Source: Tepidanaerobacteraceae bacterium
GTDB lineage: Bacteria > Bacillota > Thermosediminibacteria > Thermosediminibacterales > Tepidanaerobacteraceae
Direction: 5' to 3'
DNA length: 32,408 nucleotides
Assembly (NCBI GenBank): GCA_029982615.1
Contig: JARRBK010000020.1
Location: 1 to 32,408, forward strand
Shown here piece by piece: positions 8,513 through 16,427 of this stretch. Made by a program: the position numbers and the translations under genes. The first letter of the stretch is position 1; each line of letters starts with the position of its first letter. The notes under the pieces were generated by a model that saw only the letters and a list, made by a program, of their open reading frames with translations, made no database searches and was not told the origin of the DNA.

Positions 8513-8528
8513 ATCGTTATATAACGAT
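8513..8528. promoter_or_regulatory. Perfect 16-bp palindrome, probable ArsR-type operator
   Basis: ATCGTTATATAACGAT is its own reverse complement. It begins 11 bp after the -10 box, at about +5, a place where a bound dimer would block transcription. Short AT-rich palindromes near +1 are typical ArsR/SmtB-family operators. The second gene of the operon encodes such a regulator, so negative autoregulation is the simplest reading. Confidence 0.75.
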
Positions 8529-8551
8529 ATGAAAATCAAGGGGGTATTTGA

Positions 8552-9937
8552 ATGGATCTTGCACATACATATCTTGGCGAGAAGGTAATGGAACAAGGTC
8601 TAAAATTTCTTGCCAATCAATCCATGGACAACATCGACAGGATAATTGATTGGGTTGAAAAAATACCAATGGCTCCGCACCAAAGGGCTGATCTGCAGAA
8701 TGTAAAAAAATTCTTGAAAAACAGGGACAGCAATTGGTACCGCTTGGCAGAAAGGTTGATGTCACAGACAGACCCGCATGTCAAGCAAAAACTTTTGGTA
8801 AACTTCTTTTTAAATGCCAATTTCTTAGGAGTGCCCAGACAGCAGGAGATGGCTAAAAAGCTAGGTTACTCTGTTCCTTTTGCCATTTTGATAGACCCCA
8901 CTGAAAGGTGCAATTTGAACTGTATCGGATGCTGGGCGGGGGACTACCAGCGACAGGAAGAACTGGACTATGATACTCTCGACAGAATATTGACAGAGGC
9001 AGAGGAATTGGGTATATATTTTATAGTGGTATCCGGAGGAGAACCTCTGGTGAGAAAAAACGATATAATAAAATTGGCGAATAAACACAACTCCCAGGTC
9101 TTTCACCTGTTCACCAACGGCACACTGGTGGATGACGAATTTATTGAAGCCATGAGACGGGCGGGCAACATTACTCTGGCATTCAGCATAGAGGGATTTG
9201 AACAGACCACCGATGCCCGCCGGGGCAAGGGTGTTTTTAAAAAAGTAATGGATGCCATGGACAGGATGAAAAAAGCGGGCCTGATTTACGGCGTTTCTAC
9301 CACATATACCAGAAACAATACGGAAGAACTGGCCAGCGAAGAATTTGTGGATATGCTGGTGGAAAAAGGCGTGACATTTGCATGGTACTTCACCTATATA
9401 CCCATCGGCAAGGATGTGGACATTTCCATGATGGCCACGCCGGAACAGAGAGCATATATGTACGACAGGATACTGGAATACCGCAGGACGAAGCCGATTT
9501 TTATAATGGATTTCTGGAATGACGGAGAAGCTTCTGACGGATGTATAGCTGGAGGCAGGAGGTACCTGCATATAAACGCCCGAGGAGAGGTGGAGCCATG
9601 CGCCTTTGTGCATTATGCCACATGCAATATAAAGGATATGTCTTTGAAAGATGCCCTTGGCTCTCCTCTGATGAAGGCTTACCAGAAAAGGCAGCCGTTC
9701 AACAGGAATTTGAGGAGGCCCTGCCCGATAATTGACAACCCGGATATGCTCAAAGAAATTGTTGAAGAAAGCGGAGCATATCCCACACAGCTTCATGCGG
9801 ACGAAACCGCAAGTGAATTTGCAAAAAAACTTGAACCCTATGCAAAAGAGTGGGCCCGCATCGCAGACAAAATATGGGAGGAAAAACATCCGGAACAGCA
9901 CACAATGGCCGGATTAAATAAGGAGGGGAGTTTTTGA
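8552..9937 (+). CDS. Radical SAM enzyme with C-terminal SPASM-like cysteines
   Basis: 461 residues. The [4Fe-4S]/SAM motif CxxxCxxC is at C120, C124 and C127 (CNLNCIGC), followed by VVSGGEPLVR, the GGE motif that binds the SAM amino group. An alpha-helical N-terminal region of about 110 residues precedes the barrel, which is unusual. At the C-terminus four or more Cys (DGCIAGG, EPCAFVHYATC, RPCPII) probably bind an auxiliary cluster. The substrate cannot be read from the sequence. Many radical SAM/SPASM enzymes modify peptides, but no small precursor peptide gene is seen next to it. Long helical N-termini also occur in radical SAM enzymes acting on lipids, which is an alternative. Start ATG 8552 follows AAGGGGGT. 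Its stop overlaps the start of the ArsR-type gene by 3 nt, so the two are co-translated. Confidence 0.88.
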   Translation: MDLAHTYLGEKVMEQGLKFLANQSMDNIDRIIDWVEKIPMAPHQRADLQNVKKFLKNRDSNWYRLAERLMSQTDPHVKQKLLVNFFLNANFLGVPRQQEMAKKLGYSVPFAILIDPTERCNLNCIGCWAGDYQRQEELDYDTLDRILTEAEELGIYFIVVSGGEPLVRKNDIIKLANKHNSQVFHLFTNGTLVDDEFIEAMRRAGNITLAFSIEGFEQTTDARRGKGVFKKVMDAMDRMKKAGLIYGVSTTYTRNNTEELASEEFVDMLVEKGVTFAWYFTYIPIGKDVDISMMATPEQRAYMYDRILEYRRTKPIFIMDFWNDGEASDGCIAGGRRYLHINARGEVEPCAFVHYATCNIKDMSLKDALGSPLMKAYQKRQPFNRNLRRPCPIIDNPDMLKEIVEESGAYPTQLHADETASEFAKKLEPYAKEWARIADKIWEEKHPEQHTMAGLNKEGSF

Positions 9938-10248
9938 CATTAAAAAACTTAACGGAATTTCAGGTGAGATTTCTACAGGGAATGGCTGATAGCACAAGGT
10001 TACGGATTATAAAAGCTCTTAGTGAGCACGAGAAGACCGTGACACAGCTGGTGAAGGAGCTGGGCGGCTCTCAGGCGAATATTTCCGGGCATCTCAGGAC
10101 GCTGAGGGAAAGCGGCATATTGAAAAGCAGGCAAGAAGGAAAATACGTATTTTACAGCCTTAGAGACGAAGCCATCAATGAATTTTTGAATTATATGGAA
10201 GAAATGCTCTTCAATCTGAGGCAAAAAGCCATACTGGAGGGCATATAA
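9934..10248 (+). CDS. ArsR-family winged-helix repressor
   Basis: 104 residues with the ArsR fold: FLQGMADSTRLRIIKALSEHEKTV, then the recognition helix LGGSQANISGHLRTLRESGIL and the wing SRQEGKYVFYSL. The ELCVCD metal-binding Cys motif of arsenic and zinc sensors is absent, so the signal is not an obvious thiol-bound metal. The start is TTG at 9934, overlapping the radical SAM stop codon, with AGGAGGGG at 9921-9928. It most likely binds the palindrome at 8513-8528 and represses its own operon. Confidence 0.88.
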   Translation: MTLKNLTEFQVRFLQGMADSTRLRIIKALSEHEKTVTQLVKELGGSQANISGHLRTLRESGILKSRQEGKYVFYSLRDEAINEFLNYMEEMLFNLRQKAILEGI

Positions 10249-10274
10249 AACCCGGACGCTGTTCCGGGTTTTTT
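10247..10274 (+). terminator. Rho-independent terminator after the arsR-type gene
   Basis: AAAACCCGGA pairs with TCCGGGTTTT around a 6-nt loop, then further T. The left arm overlaps the TAA stop codon. Confidence 0.9.
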
Positions 10275-10291
10275 GTGATTTAAGCGCAATA

Positions 10292-10320
10292 TTGCTTTTT
10301 AGGCTTCAAACTGGTAAAAT
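10292..10320 (+). promoter_or_regulatory. Putative sigma-A promoter of panT-coaX
   Basis: TTGCTT (10292-10297), a 17-bp spacer and TAAAAT (10315-10320) lie 60 bp upstream of the ECF gene start. Confidence 0.55.
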
Positions 10321-10343
10321 GGTACCGGTAAGCCCAAAATCGT

Positions 10344-10365
10344 CCGGCATCGCTTTGCGAGCTGG
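10344..10365 (+). promoter_or_regulatory. Leader hairpin directly upstream of the panT ribosome site
   Basis: CCGGC-A-TCGC-TTT-GCGA-GCTGG forms a 9-bp stem with one bulge and a 3-nt loop. It ends 3 nt before the GGAGGTGAT ribosome site. It could modulate translation; no known riboswitch class is recognised. Confidence 0.45.
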
Positions 10366-10380
10366 AACGGAGGTGATAAA

Positions 10381-10902
10381 ATGAAAGCAGAGTCGGCTGT
10401 AAAATCAGGATGGCGGACCAGGACTCTGACGGTGGCAGGACTGCTGGGAGCTGTTTCCATAGTTTTGGGGGTTACACCTTTAGGGTTTATACCCGTTCCT
10501 ACGGCTGCAGGCCATGCCACCATCATGCATGTCCCGGCCATTCTCGGCGGAGTGCTGGAAGGACCTCTGGTGGGTGCCTTAACGGGCCTCATCTTCGGCC
10601 TTTACAGCTTTATGCAGGCTGGGAACGCTCTTTTTGCTGACCCCATGATTGCTATCTTGCCGAGAATAATGATAGGCGTTGTGGCATACGCCGTCTACCG
10701 CGTCACCCGGAGCGACGCTCTTGCGGCAGCCTTCGGGACTGTAACCAATACTGCGGGAGTTCTGGGCCTTGCCGTATTGAAGGGATACCTTACGGGACCG
10801 GTAGCGTGGGGCATCGCCCTGTTGCACGGCATTCCAGAAATCATCGTTGCCGTTGCGATTACGGTCGTCATATCCAGGACTCTGAGAAAATTTAGAGGGT
10901 GA
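10381..10902 (+). CDS. ECF transporter S component, probably pantothenate (PanT-like)
   Basis: 173 residues with about five or six hydrophobic helices, typical of the substrate-binding S subunit of energy-coupling factor vitamin transporters. The segment [22 protein letters not shown] is the S-component signature, and [16 protein letters not shown] follows. It lies 4 nt upstream of coaX (pantothenate kinase), and PanT genes are known next to pantothenate/CoA genes, so pantothenate uptake is the likely role. The sequence alone does not fix the substrate. The shared EcfA/A'/T module is not in this window. The ATG start has an ideal GGAGGTGAT site. Confidence 0.8.
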   Translation: MKAESAVKSGWRTRTLTVAGLLGAVSIVLGVTPLGFIPVPTAAGHATIMHVPAILGGVLEGPLVGALTGLIFGLYSFMQAGNALFADPMIAILPRIMIGVVAYAVYRVTRSDALAAAFGTVTNTAGVLGLAVLKGYLTGPVAWGIALLHGIPEIIVAVAITVVISRTLRKFRG

Positions 10903-10906
10903 AGGC

Positions 10907-11680
10907 ATGCTGCTGGCAGTAGATGTGGGAAATACCAATATAGTCTTTGGAACGTATGAGGGAAAGAATTTGATAACCTCATGGAGAATGGCAACCCACC
11001 GCGAACAGACCGAAGACGAATACGGCATAATCTTGAAGTCCCTATTAAAAGATGCAGATATCGAAAGTGAAAAAATAAAGGGTGCTATTATTTCATCGGT
11101 GGTCCCGACGCTGACCCCTGTGCTGGAGAGAATGTGCGTCAAGTACTTTTCAACAAAAGCACTAGTGGTGGGCCCAGGCATAAAAACCGGAATAAACATA
11201 AAATATGAAAATCCCAGGGAAGTGGGAGCTGACCGTATAGTAAACGCTGTGGCAGCATATCACAAATATGGCGGCCCAGTCATCATTGTGGATTTTGGCA
11301 CTGCCACTACCTTTGACGCTGTGACGGCTGGGCTAGATTATTTGGGGGGCGCCATTGCTCCGGGAATAGGTATATCCACCGACGCCCTTTTCAAGAGCGC
11401 ATCCAGGTTGTACCGTGTGGAGATAGCAAAACCGGACAGGATAATAGGCAGGAACACTTCTGCCAGCATGCAGGCGGGAATTTTCTATGGTTATGTGGGG
11501 CTGGTGGACAGCATAGTGGACAGAATGAAGCAGGAAATGGGGGGTGGAAGGATTTTTACGGTAGCCACCGGAGGCCTTGCCCCCCTCATATGCAGCGAGA
11601 CCAGGACCATTGAGGTGGTAGATATGCTGCTCACTCTGGAGGGCCTCAGGTTGTTGTACGAAAAAAATTGTGAAACCTAA
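10907..11680 (+). CDS. coaX: Type III pantothenate kinase
   Basis: Phosphorylates pantothenate, the first step of CoA synthesis. It belongs to the ASKHA fold family. The phosphate-1 motif [10 protein letters not shown] is at residues 6-15, with Asp6 conserved. GADR (107-110) binds pantothenate, and [14 protein letters not shown] carries the catalytic Asp129. 257 residues is the usual length. Type III kinases are insensitive to CoA feedback and typically use a monovalent cation. The ATG start lies 4 nt after the ECF gene, with GGGTGAAGG across the junction, so the pair is one operon. The coaX position between ftsH and dusB is conserved in Bacillus. Confidence 0.96.
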   Translation: MLLAVDVGNTNIVFGTYEGKNLITSWRMATHREQTEDEYGIILKSLLKDADIESEKIKGAIISSVVPTLTPVLERMCVKYFSTKALVVGPGIKTGINIKYENPREVGADRIVNAVAAYHKYGGPVIIVDFGTATTFDAVTAGLDYLGGAIAPGIGISTDALFKSASRLYRVEIAKPDRIIGRNTSASMQAGIFYGYVGLVDSIVDRMKQEMGGGRIFTVATGGLAPLICSETRTIEVVDMLLTLEGLRLLYEKNCET

Positions 11681-11703
11681 GGGAAAACTTCAAGTTTTCC
11701 CTT
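11679..11703 (+). terminator. 12-bp inverted repeat at the coaX stop codon
   Basis: AAGGGAAAACTT and AAGTTTTCCCTT are perfect arms around a single C. The left arm begins within the coaX TAA codon. Only a short T-run follows (CCCTTT then AAAAA), so it is a weak terminator or an intercistronic processing or stability hairpin. It favours a dusB start downstream of it. Confidence 0.55.
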
Positions 11704-11729
11704 TAAAAATATCTTTAGTATGCAAGTTG

Positions 11730-12716
11730 ATGGAGGCTGTAGATGATTTGAGTGAATTTGAATCCCCTATTCCTTTGTATCTTGCCCCCATGGCAGGCAT
11801 AACTGATAAACCCTTTAGATTGCTCTGCAAAAAAATGGGGGCAGATGTGCTCATAACTGAGATGATAAACACGCGGGGCCTTTTTTATAACGATAAAAAA
11901 ACCCGGCGGCTGCTCGAAACTGAAGAAGGCGAGCGCCCCATCGGGGTACAGCTTTTTGGGAGCCAACTGGAATATTTTGCCATTGCGGCAAAAAAGATAA
12001 AAGATATGCCTTTTGACTTTATTAACATTAATATGGGATGTCCTACTCCCAAAATCGTTAAAAACGGCGACGGCTGCGCCCTAATGAAAGTTCCCGAAGT
12101 GGCCGCGACGATCATAAAATATACCGCAGAATCTTCCGATAAGCCCGTTGGCGTTAAAATCCGCAAAGGATGGGATGAAAACAATGTCAACGCAGTAGAG
12201 TTTGCCCAAATGGCGGAAAAAAGCGGAGCTTTTCAGATTATTGTGCACGGCAGGACGCGGGAGCAATTCTACAGCGGCCGGGCTGATTGGGATATCATAA
12301 AAAAAATAAAACAGTCTGTGTCTGTTCCGGTGATTGGAAACGGAGATGTATTTTCGCCGAAGGATGCCCTGGCGATGTTTGAACAAACCGGCTGTGATGG
12401 CATCATGATAGGCAGAGGGGCTCTGGGAAACCCTTGGATTTTTCGTCAGACGGCGTATTTTCTCAGGACAGGTAGAATGCTGCCCCCTCCCGATATGAAG
12501 GAAAAGCTGGAGACAATTTTAATGCATTTTGAAGCTGCTCTTAATTTCTACGGGGAGCGCCTGGGCGTGTTGGAGATGAGAAAACACATAGGATGGTATC
12601 TTAAAGGGCTTCCCCATTCGGCTTCGGTAAAAAGGGCTGTTCAGGAAGAAAAAGATGTCGGTAAAATAAAACAAATGCTTACCGCATTTTTTACAGGGGT
12701 TGGTTACCTGCAATAG
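11730..12716 (+). CDS. dusB: tRNA-dihydrouridine synthase B
   Basis: An FMN enzyme that reduces uridines in the tRNA D-loop using NADPH. It shows LAPMAGITDKPFR near the N-terminus (FMN binding), the catalytic Cys in NINMGCPTPKIVKNGDGCAL, GVKIRKGW, IIVHGRTREQ and the C-terminal NGDVFSPKDA and IMIGRGALGNPW. About 328 residues is normal. The start is uncertain. The frame is open from 11670, overlapping coaX, but that stretch crosses the hairpin at 11679-11703. ATG 11730 has no clear ribosome site, while TTG 11748 has GGAGG 11 nt upstream. ATG 11730 is listed as a compromise. The coaX-dusB proximity follows the Bacillus order. Confidence 0.93.
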   Translation: MEAVDDLSEFESPIPLYLAPMAGITDKPFRLLCKKMGADVLITEMINTRGLFYNDKKTRRLLETEEGERPIGVQLFGSQLEYFAIAAKKIKDMPFDFININMGCPTPKIVKNGDGCALMKVPEVAATIIKYTAESSDKPVGVKIRKGWDENNVNAVEFAQMAEKSGAFQIIVHGRTREQFYSGRADWDIIKKIKQSVSVPVIGNGDVFSPKDALAMFEQTGCDGIMIGRGALGNPWIFRQTAYFLRTGRMLPPPDMKEKLETILMHFEAALNFYGERLGVLEMRKHIGWYLKGLPHSASVKRAVQEEKDVGKIKQMLTAFFTGVGYLQ

Positions 12717-12725
12717 CTATTCAGA

Positions 12726-12753
12726 ACTGCAAGGGAATATTGCGGTAGTTTTT
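12726..12753 (+). terminator. Probable terminator after dusB
   Basis: ACTGCAA pairs with TTGCGGT (one G-U) around a 7-nt loop, then AG and five T. Confidence 0.6.
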
Positions 12754-12832
12754 GCTCTAAAGACTTTCTAAATCGTTTCTGCAATTTGATTCCCACTTCG
12801 CACATCCCACATCTCAAAGAGGAGGTAGAGCT

Positions 12833-13792
12833 TTGGATATATATGCACTTCCAATAGTGAACGCTGTGCTTCCGCGCCCGAATGGAGGGGTTTTGCAGGG
12901 AGTTTTTCTGGATCCTTATTTTTCACAAATGCTTCTGAATACCGGGATCGGAGGAGAAATTTTTATATTTCCCATTTCAATGGAAGATGGGGTGCTATAC
13001 CCAGTCGGTGTGCTGGCCAGGATTGAAGACATATGGAAGGATGCCCTGCCCGGGGGCAACGGCACCGGGATGTTTGCCAGAGTGATGGGCAGAGAAAGAT
13101 GCAGGGCGAAACATTTTGAGTTTACGGACAAGGGGCTTGTGGCTCATGGAATTGAGAAACTTGATTTTCAGAAAATGAGGAATGAGGGTTACCCGGTAAT
13201 TTGCGGAGCGGGTTGGCATCCCCGCGGAGGGTATACCACCTTCGATTCTGATAGAAAAAATATAGAAATAACAGTCTACGGCTTTGAATATGAGACCGGA
13301 AGGGAAGTGGCCATCGTGGGCCGCTTGAGTGGTGAAATAGAGCCAGAAAAGGCTCATACCGTGGAGCATGCCATAATACGCTCGCTGAAAAACTATGCTT
13401 TATGTACGCCGAAAACCCTGAGGGAAAGCATGCGTAAGGAGACCGAGGAATTGAAATGGTCTGTGGAAGTTGGCATTGCCCGGAAGCTGCCAGAAGTCTT
13501 TGGAGTGACCCGAAGCGGCATATGCGGCAATCCTCTCACCCAGATGGCATCATACTACTTGACTGAGGAGTTTAAGAACCAGATAAAAAGAGGAGCCAGC
13601 CTCATAGATTCCATAGAGGAGGCAAGGAAAAAAACCGTTTCCAGGATTACGAAGGATATGGATATAAGCTCCCGGCCGGGTTTGAGGCAATATCAGGGTT
13701 TGAAAAAAGGCATGTTTCACGATGATACTCCGGAAGAACTCAGCATATTGAAAAAGGTGATAATGAAATTCCCGCAGGACCCGTGGCACTGA
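12833..13792 (+). CDS. Conserved-type hypothetical protein with a HxxEH motif
   Basis: 319 residues; I do not recognise the family. The first ~95 residues (IFPISMEDGVLYPVGVLARIEDI, then GTGMFARVMGRERCRA) resemble the beta-rich PUA-like LON substrate-binding domain in pattern. Residues 175-179 read HTVEH, a HxxEH arrangement that binds metal in LpxC, LuxS and M16 peptidases. Cys231 in SGICGNP could be a further ligand. The rest is soluble and charged, with no signal peptide or membrane helix. The start is TTG, with GAGGAGGT 7 nt upstream. It has its own terminator, overlapping its stop codon. It lies alone between the ftsH-dusB block and the ywmB-murA block. Family and function are open; the coding call is firm because of frame length, ribosome site and terminator. 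Confidence 0.85.
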   Translation: MDIYALPIVNAVLPRPNGGVLQGVFLDPYFSQMLLNTGIGGEIFIFPISMEDGVLYPVGVLARIEDIWKDALPGGNGTGMFARVMGRERCRAKHFEFTDKGLVAHGIEKLDFQKMRNEGYPVICGAGWHPRGGYTTFDSDRKNIEITVYGFEYETGREVAIVGRLSGEIEPEKAHTVEHAIIRSLKNYALCTPKTLRESMRKETEELKWSVEVGIARKLPEVFGVTRSGICGNPLTQMASYYLTEEFKNQIKRGASLIDSIEEARKKTVSRITKDMDISSRPGLRQYQGLKKGMFHDDTPEELSILKKVIMKFPQDPWH

Positions 13793-13819
13793 TTTGATAA
13801 TATCAGTGCTTTTTCTTTT
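13786..13819 (+). terminator. Rho-independent terminator overlapping the stop of the 12833 gene
   Basis: GCACTGAT (13786-13793) pairs with ATCAGTGC (13802-13809), followed by TTTTTCTTTT. Confidence 0.88.
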
Positions 13820-14302
13820 GAGAAAATTTTTTTAAGAAAATTTTATAAACCCTGGCGCTTTTTAAGAAAACTGCGCTAATTCTTGGAACCCATTTCGCCC
13901 TAAGTTCAGGAATTTTTAAAAACATTCAGGTCAGCAAGCAGCAAAAAATGTTGTAAAAGAGCATGGCTTAAAAAATAAGTCAAGAAATGTTAAAATTTAA
14001 TTTTTTATAATTGACAAAAACATTCTGGATTCACTGCAGGAAATTTTTAGGCAATACTCGAATCTTTTATAAAATGATCGTTGCCTGAGAGACAAAGCGG
14101 CCTGGCTTCCAAAACAAAATAAAAGTAAAGGCTTAGGACTTTAAAGAATACTATAATATTGGATCAGGATTTATAAACATCTGGCATGAAACAATGGAAC
14201 TGATGGGAAGACTTTTTTGAGCATAAAAAATGAGAACAGGGGCATAATAGCATTTTTTTCGGCAATACTCATAAAGAAACATTTTTTTTGGGGGGATGGA
14301 GC
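13820..14302. other. Long AT-rich intergenic region without a recognised gene
   Basis: About 480 bp with stop codons in all frames and no tRNA or riboswitch I can recognise. It holds a 12-mer direct repeat TTTTTAAGAAAA (13829-13840 and 13859-13870), a 10-mer GGCAATACTC (at about 14051 and 14261), and TTGACA and several TATAAT-like boxes that do not pair at 16-18 bp. A possible long-range pair AGGCAA/TTGCCT lies at about 14050-14089. It must carry the ywmB promoter. Confidence 0.6.
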
Positions 14303-15049
14303 ATGAAACTCTTAAAAATGATAATTGCAGGAATTATTCTGGCAATATTTTTGCCAGGTATAACGTGGAGCTATGAAGAAAAAGATCCGGTAAAGCAGGC
14401 TTTTTTATCGTCCGGGGCCAGCCTGGAAATATATGACATAACGGACTGGTCGGTGATAAGCCGGGACTATTTGGATTTCGAGGATATGGAAAAAATTAAA
14501 GCCGGTGTAATAAAACTTTTTGACATTCCGGAACAAAATTTTAAAACCACGAAGGAATCCGACGATATGTATCGAATATTAAATACAGAGGGATGGATGG
14601 ATTCCGATACTTTTCTTCAAGTTATACTGCAATCAGTGGAGCTGCCGAAAGATTATGAGAAAGAGCCGCAGACTTATCTAGTTGTAACAGTCGCTTCGAA
14701 AAACTTGGCGAAACTTGAAGAATTGCGGTCAAAGGTCAGGGATGCCATTATTTCCTGTAAAGGGCAGTCAAGAATTACCACTTGTATAACGGGCACTTTT
14801 GATGGTAAACTAAATAAGGTGCAGCAGAACGCAATACTGGAAAAATTTGCACGGGAATTGAAAATTGAAAATTTCGAGAAAATGCAGGATGATTATACTG
14901 TGAGTGTGGTGGGTTACTCCCCTGAAATTCCGGACAGCATAACCATTTTGGAAAAGAGTTATAATGTGAACATAGCTATGAGGTATAACTCAGAAGATGA
15001 TATGACTTATATATGGATTGGAACGCCGGTCATTTCAGTGGAATACTAA
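14303..15049 (+). CDS. ywmB: YwmB-family (TATA-box-like fold) secreted protein
   Basis: 248 residues beginning with a signal peptide (MKLLKMIIAGIILAIFLPGITWS) followed by a soluble extracytoplasmic domain. Position and length fit YwmB (DUF1779), which precedes murA and spoIID in Bacillus and clostridia. Its biochemical role is not established; it is often linked to cell wall or sporulation context. The frame opens at TTG 14288, but ATG 14303 begins the signal peptide and follows GGGGGGATGG. murA begins 21 nt downstream, so the two are probably co-transcribed. Confidence 0.8.
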   Translation: MKLLKMIIAGIILAIFLPGITWSYEEKDPVKQAFLSSGASLEIYDITDWSVISRDYLDFEDMEKIKAGVIKLFDIPEQNFKTTKESDDMYRILNTEGWMDSDTFLQVILQSVELPKDYEKEPQTYLVVTVASKNLAKLEELRSKVRDAIISCKGQSRITTCITGTFDGKLNKVQQNAILEKFARELKIENFEKMQDDYTVSVVGYSPEIPDSITILEKSYNVNIAMRYNSEDDMTYIWIGTPVISVEY

Positions 15050-15070
15050 AAAGTTGCGGAGGGAAAGACG

Positions 15071-16321
15071 TTGTCGAGTTATATTATAGAAGGCGGCAGA
15101 AAGCTTTCAGGCACTGTCAAGATAAGCAGCGCAAAAAATGCCGTGCTGCCTGTGATAGCTGCCTCTCTTTTGACAGATGCGGAGTGTGTTATAGAAGAGG
15201 CACCAGAACTGGAAGATGTGAGGGTTATGAAACAAGTGCTCCGATCTCTGGGAGCTAAGATAACTTGCGAGGCAGATTCCATCAAAATAAATGCATCACA
15301 TATAGATTCTTATGAGGCCCCCTACGATCTTGTCAGAAAAATGAGGGCTTCTTTTTTGGTGATGGGTCCCCTGCTGGCGCGGTTGGGGAAAGCGCGTATA
15401 TCAATGCCGGGGGGATGCGCCATCGGTTCCAGACCCATAGATTTGCATCTAAAAGGCTTTGCTGCTCTTGGGGCTGAGATTGAACTGGGCCACGGCTTTG
15501 TAGAAGCCAGATGCAAAAAACTTAAGGGCGCTACCATATACCTTGACTTCCCCAGCGTTGGGGCTACAGAAAACATCATGATGGCTGCTTCGCTGGCAGA
15601 AGGTCAGACAGTAGTGGAAAACGCAGCAAAAGAGCCAGAGATAATCGATCTGGCAAACTTTTTAAACTCCATGGGTGCCCATATCCGCGGTGCGGGAACC
15701 GATTTGATAAAAATAGAGGGCACAAACTGGCTGAGAGGCATATCCTATACGGTTATCCCTGACCGAATCGAGGCAGGGACTTTTCTGGTGGCTGGCGCTA
15801 TTACAGGGGGGAATATACTCCTCGAGAATGTGGTATCCGAGCACCTAAAACCGGTAATAGCAAAACTTATCGAGTGCGGAGCCAGCATTGTAGAAGAGCC
15901 GGAAGGATTGAGAGTCATAGGGGACGGCAGACCGCTTCCATCGGACGTCAAGACTCTGCCCTATCCGGGTTTTCCGACGGACATGCAGGCTCAGATTATG
16001 GCTTTTCTGAGCCTTGCAAGAGGCACCAGCATGATAATTGAAACCGTATTTGAAAACCGTTTCATGCATGTGGAGGAATTAAAGCGCATGGGGGCCAGAA
16101 TAAAGATTGAAGGCCGCAGCGCAGTGGTGGAGGGCGTGGAAAAGCTGTCCGGGGCTCCCGTTAAAGCCACCGACCTCAGAGCGGGTGCGGCCCTTATTCT
16201 GGCAGGCCTTGCAGCGGAGGGCACTACCACCGTTATGAACGCTCACCACGTGGAAAGAGGATATGTGGATATAGTAGGGAAGCTGTCTTCTCTGGGAGCG
16301 TCAATAAAAAAGTGCGATTGA
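15071..16321 (+). CDS. murA: UDP-N-acetylglucosamine 1-carboxyvinyltransferase
   Basis: The first committed step of peptidoglycan synthesis: transfer of enolpyruvate from PEP to UDP-GlcNAc. The fosfomycin-target Cys116 lies in [17 protein letters not shown]. Lys22 in SSAKNAVLP is the conserved active-site Lys; this motif usually reads SGAKNAALP, so the Gly is replaced by Ser. [13 protein letters not shown] and FPTDMQAQ are also conserved. 416 residues is standard. The start is TTG with GGAGGG about 8 nt upstream. Firmicutes often carry two murA genes; the position after ywmB and before spoIID corresponds to murAA of Bacillus. Confidence 0.96.
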   Translation: MSSYIIEGGRKLSGTVKISSAKNAVLPVIAASLLTDAECVIEEAPELEDVRVMKQVLRSLGAKITCEADSIKINASHIDSYEAPYDLVRKMRASFLVMGPLLARLGKARISMPGGCAIGSRPIDLHLKGFAALGAEIELGHGFVEARCKKLKGATIYLDFPSVGATENIMMAASLAEGQTVVENAAKEPEIIDLANFLNSMGAHIRGAGTDLIKIEGTNWLRGISYTVIPDRIEAGTFLVAGAITGGNILLENVVSEHLKPVIAKLIECGASIVEEPEGLRVIGDGRPLPSDVKTLPYPGFPTDMQAQIMAFLSLARGTSMIIETVFENRFMHVEELKRMGARIKIEGRSAVVEGVEKLSGAPVKATDLRAGAALILAGLAAEGTTTVMNAHHVERGYVDIVGKLSSLGASIKKCD

Positions 16322-16364
16322 ATATATACGAACGAAGAACCCCATAATCAAAACCACTTTTTAA

Positions 16365-16393
16365 TCATATCCCGTAACTCATCCAAATAAAAT
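16365..16393 (+). promoter_or_regulatory. Putative sigma-E promoter of spoIID
   Basis: TCATATC (16365-16371), a 14-bp spacer and AATAAAAT (16386-16393) approximate the mother-cell sigma-E consensus KMATATT-N14-CATACAAT (6 of 8 in the -10). spoIID is a classical sigma-E gene. The match is suggestive only. Confidence 0.4.
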
Positions 16394-16427
16394 ATAGATA
16401 TAGCTTCTGACATGCTGGAGGGGTATG

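Noticed and set aside
8861-9901. 346-residue minus-strand frame opposite the radical SAM gene
   Set aside because: It is antisense to a well-supported gene, has no ribosome site and shows no family motif.
10579-11199. 206-residue minus-strand frame opposite panT and coaX
   Set aside because: It overlaps two recognised genes and has no motif or ribosome site.
14011-14040. Sigma-A promoter from TTGACA at 14011
   Set aside because: The -35 is perfect, but no -10-like hexamer lies 16-18 bp downstream.
14050-14140. c-di-GMP-type riboswitch before ywmB
   Set aside because: A stretch with CAAAGCGGCCTGG recalls part of the GEMM motif, but the conserved core and the second stem are absent.
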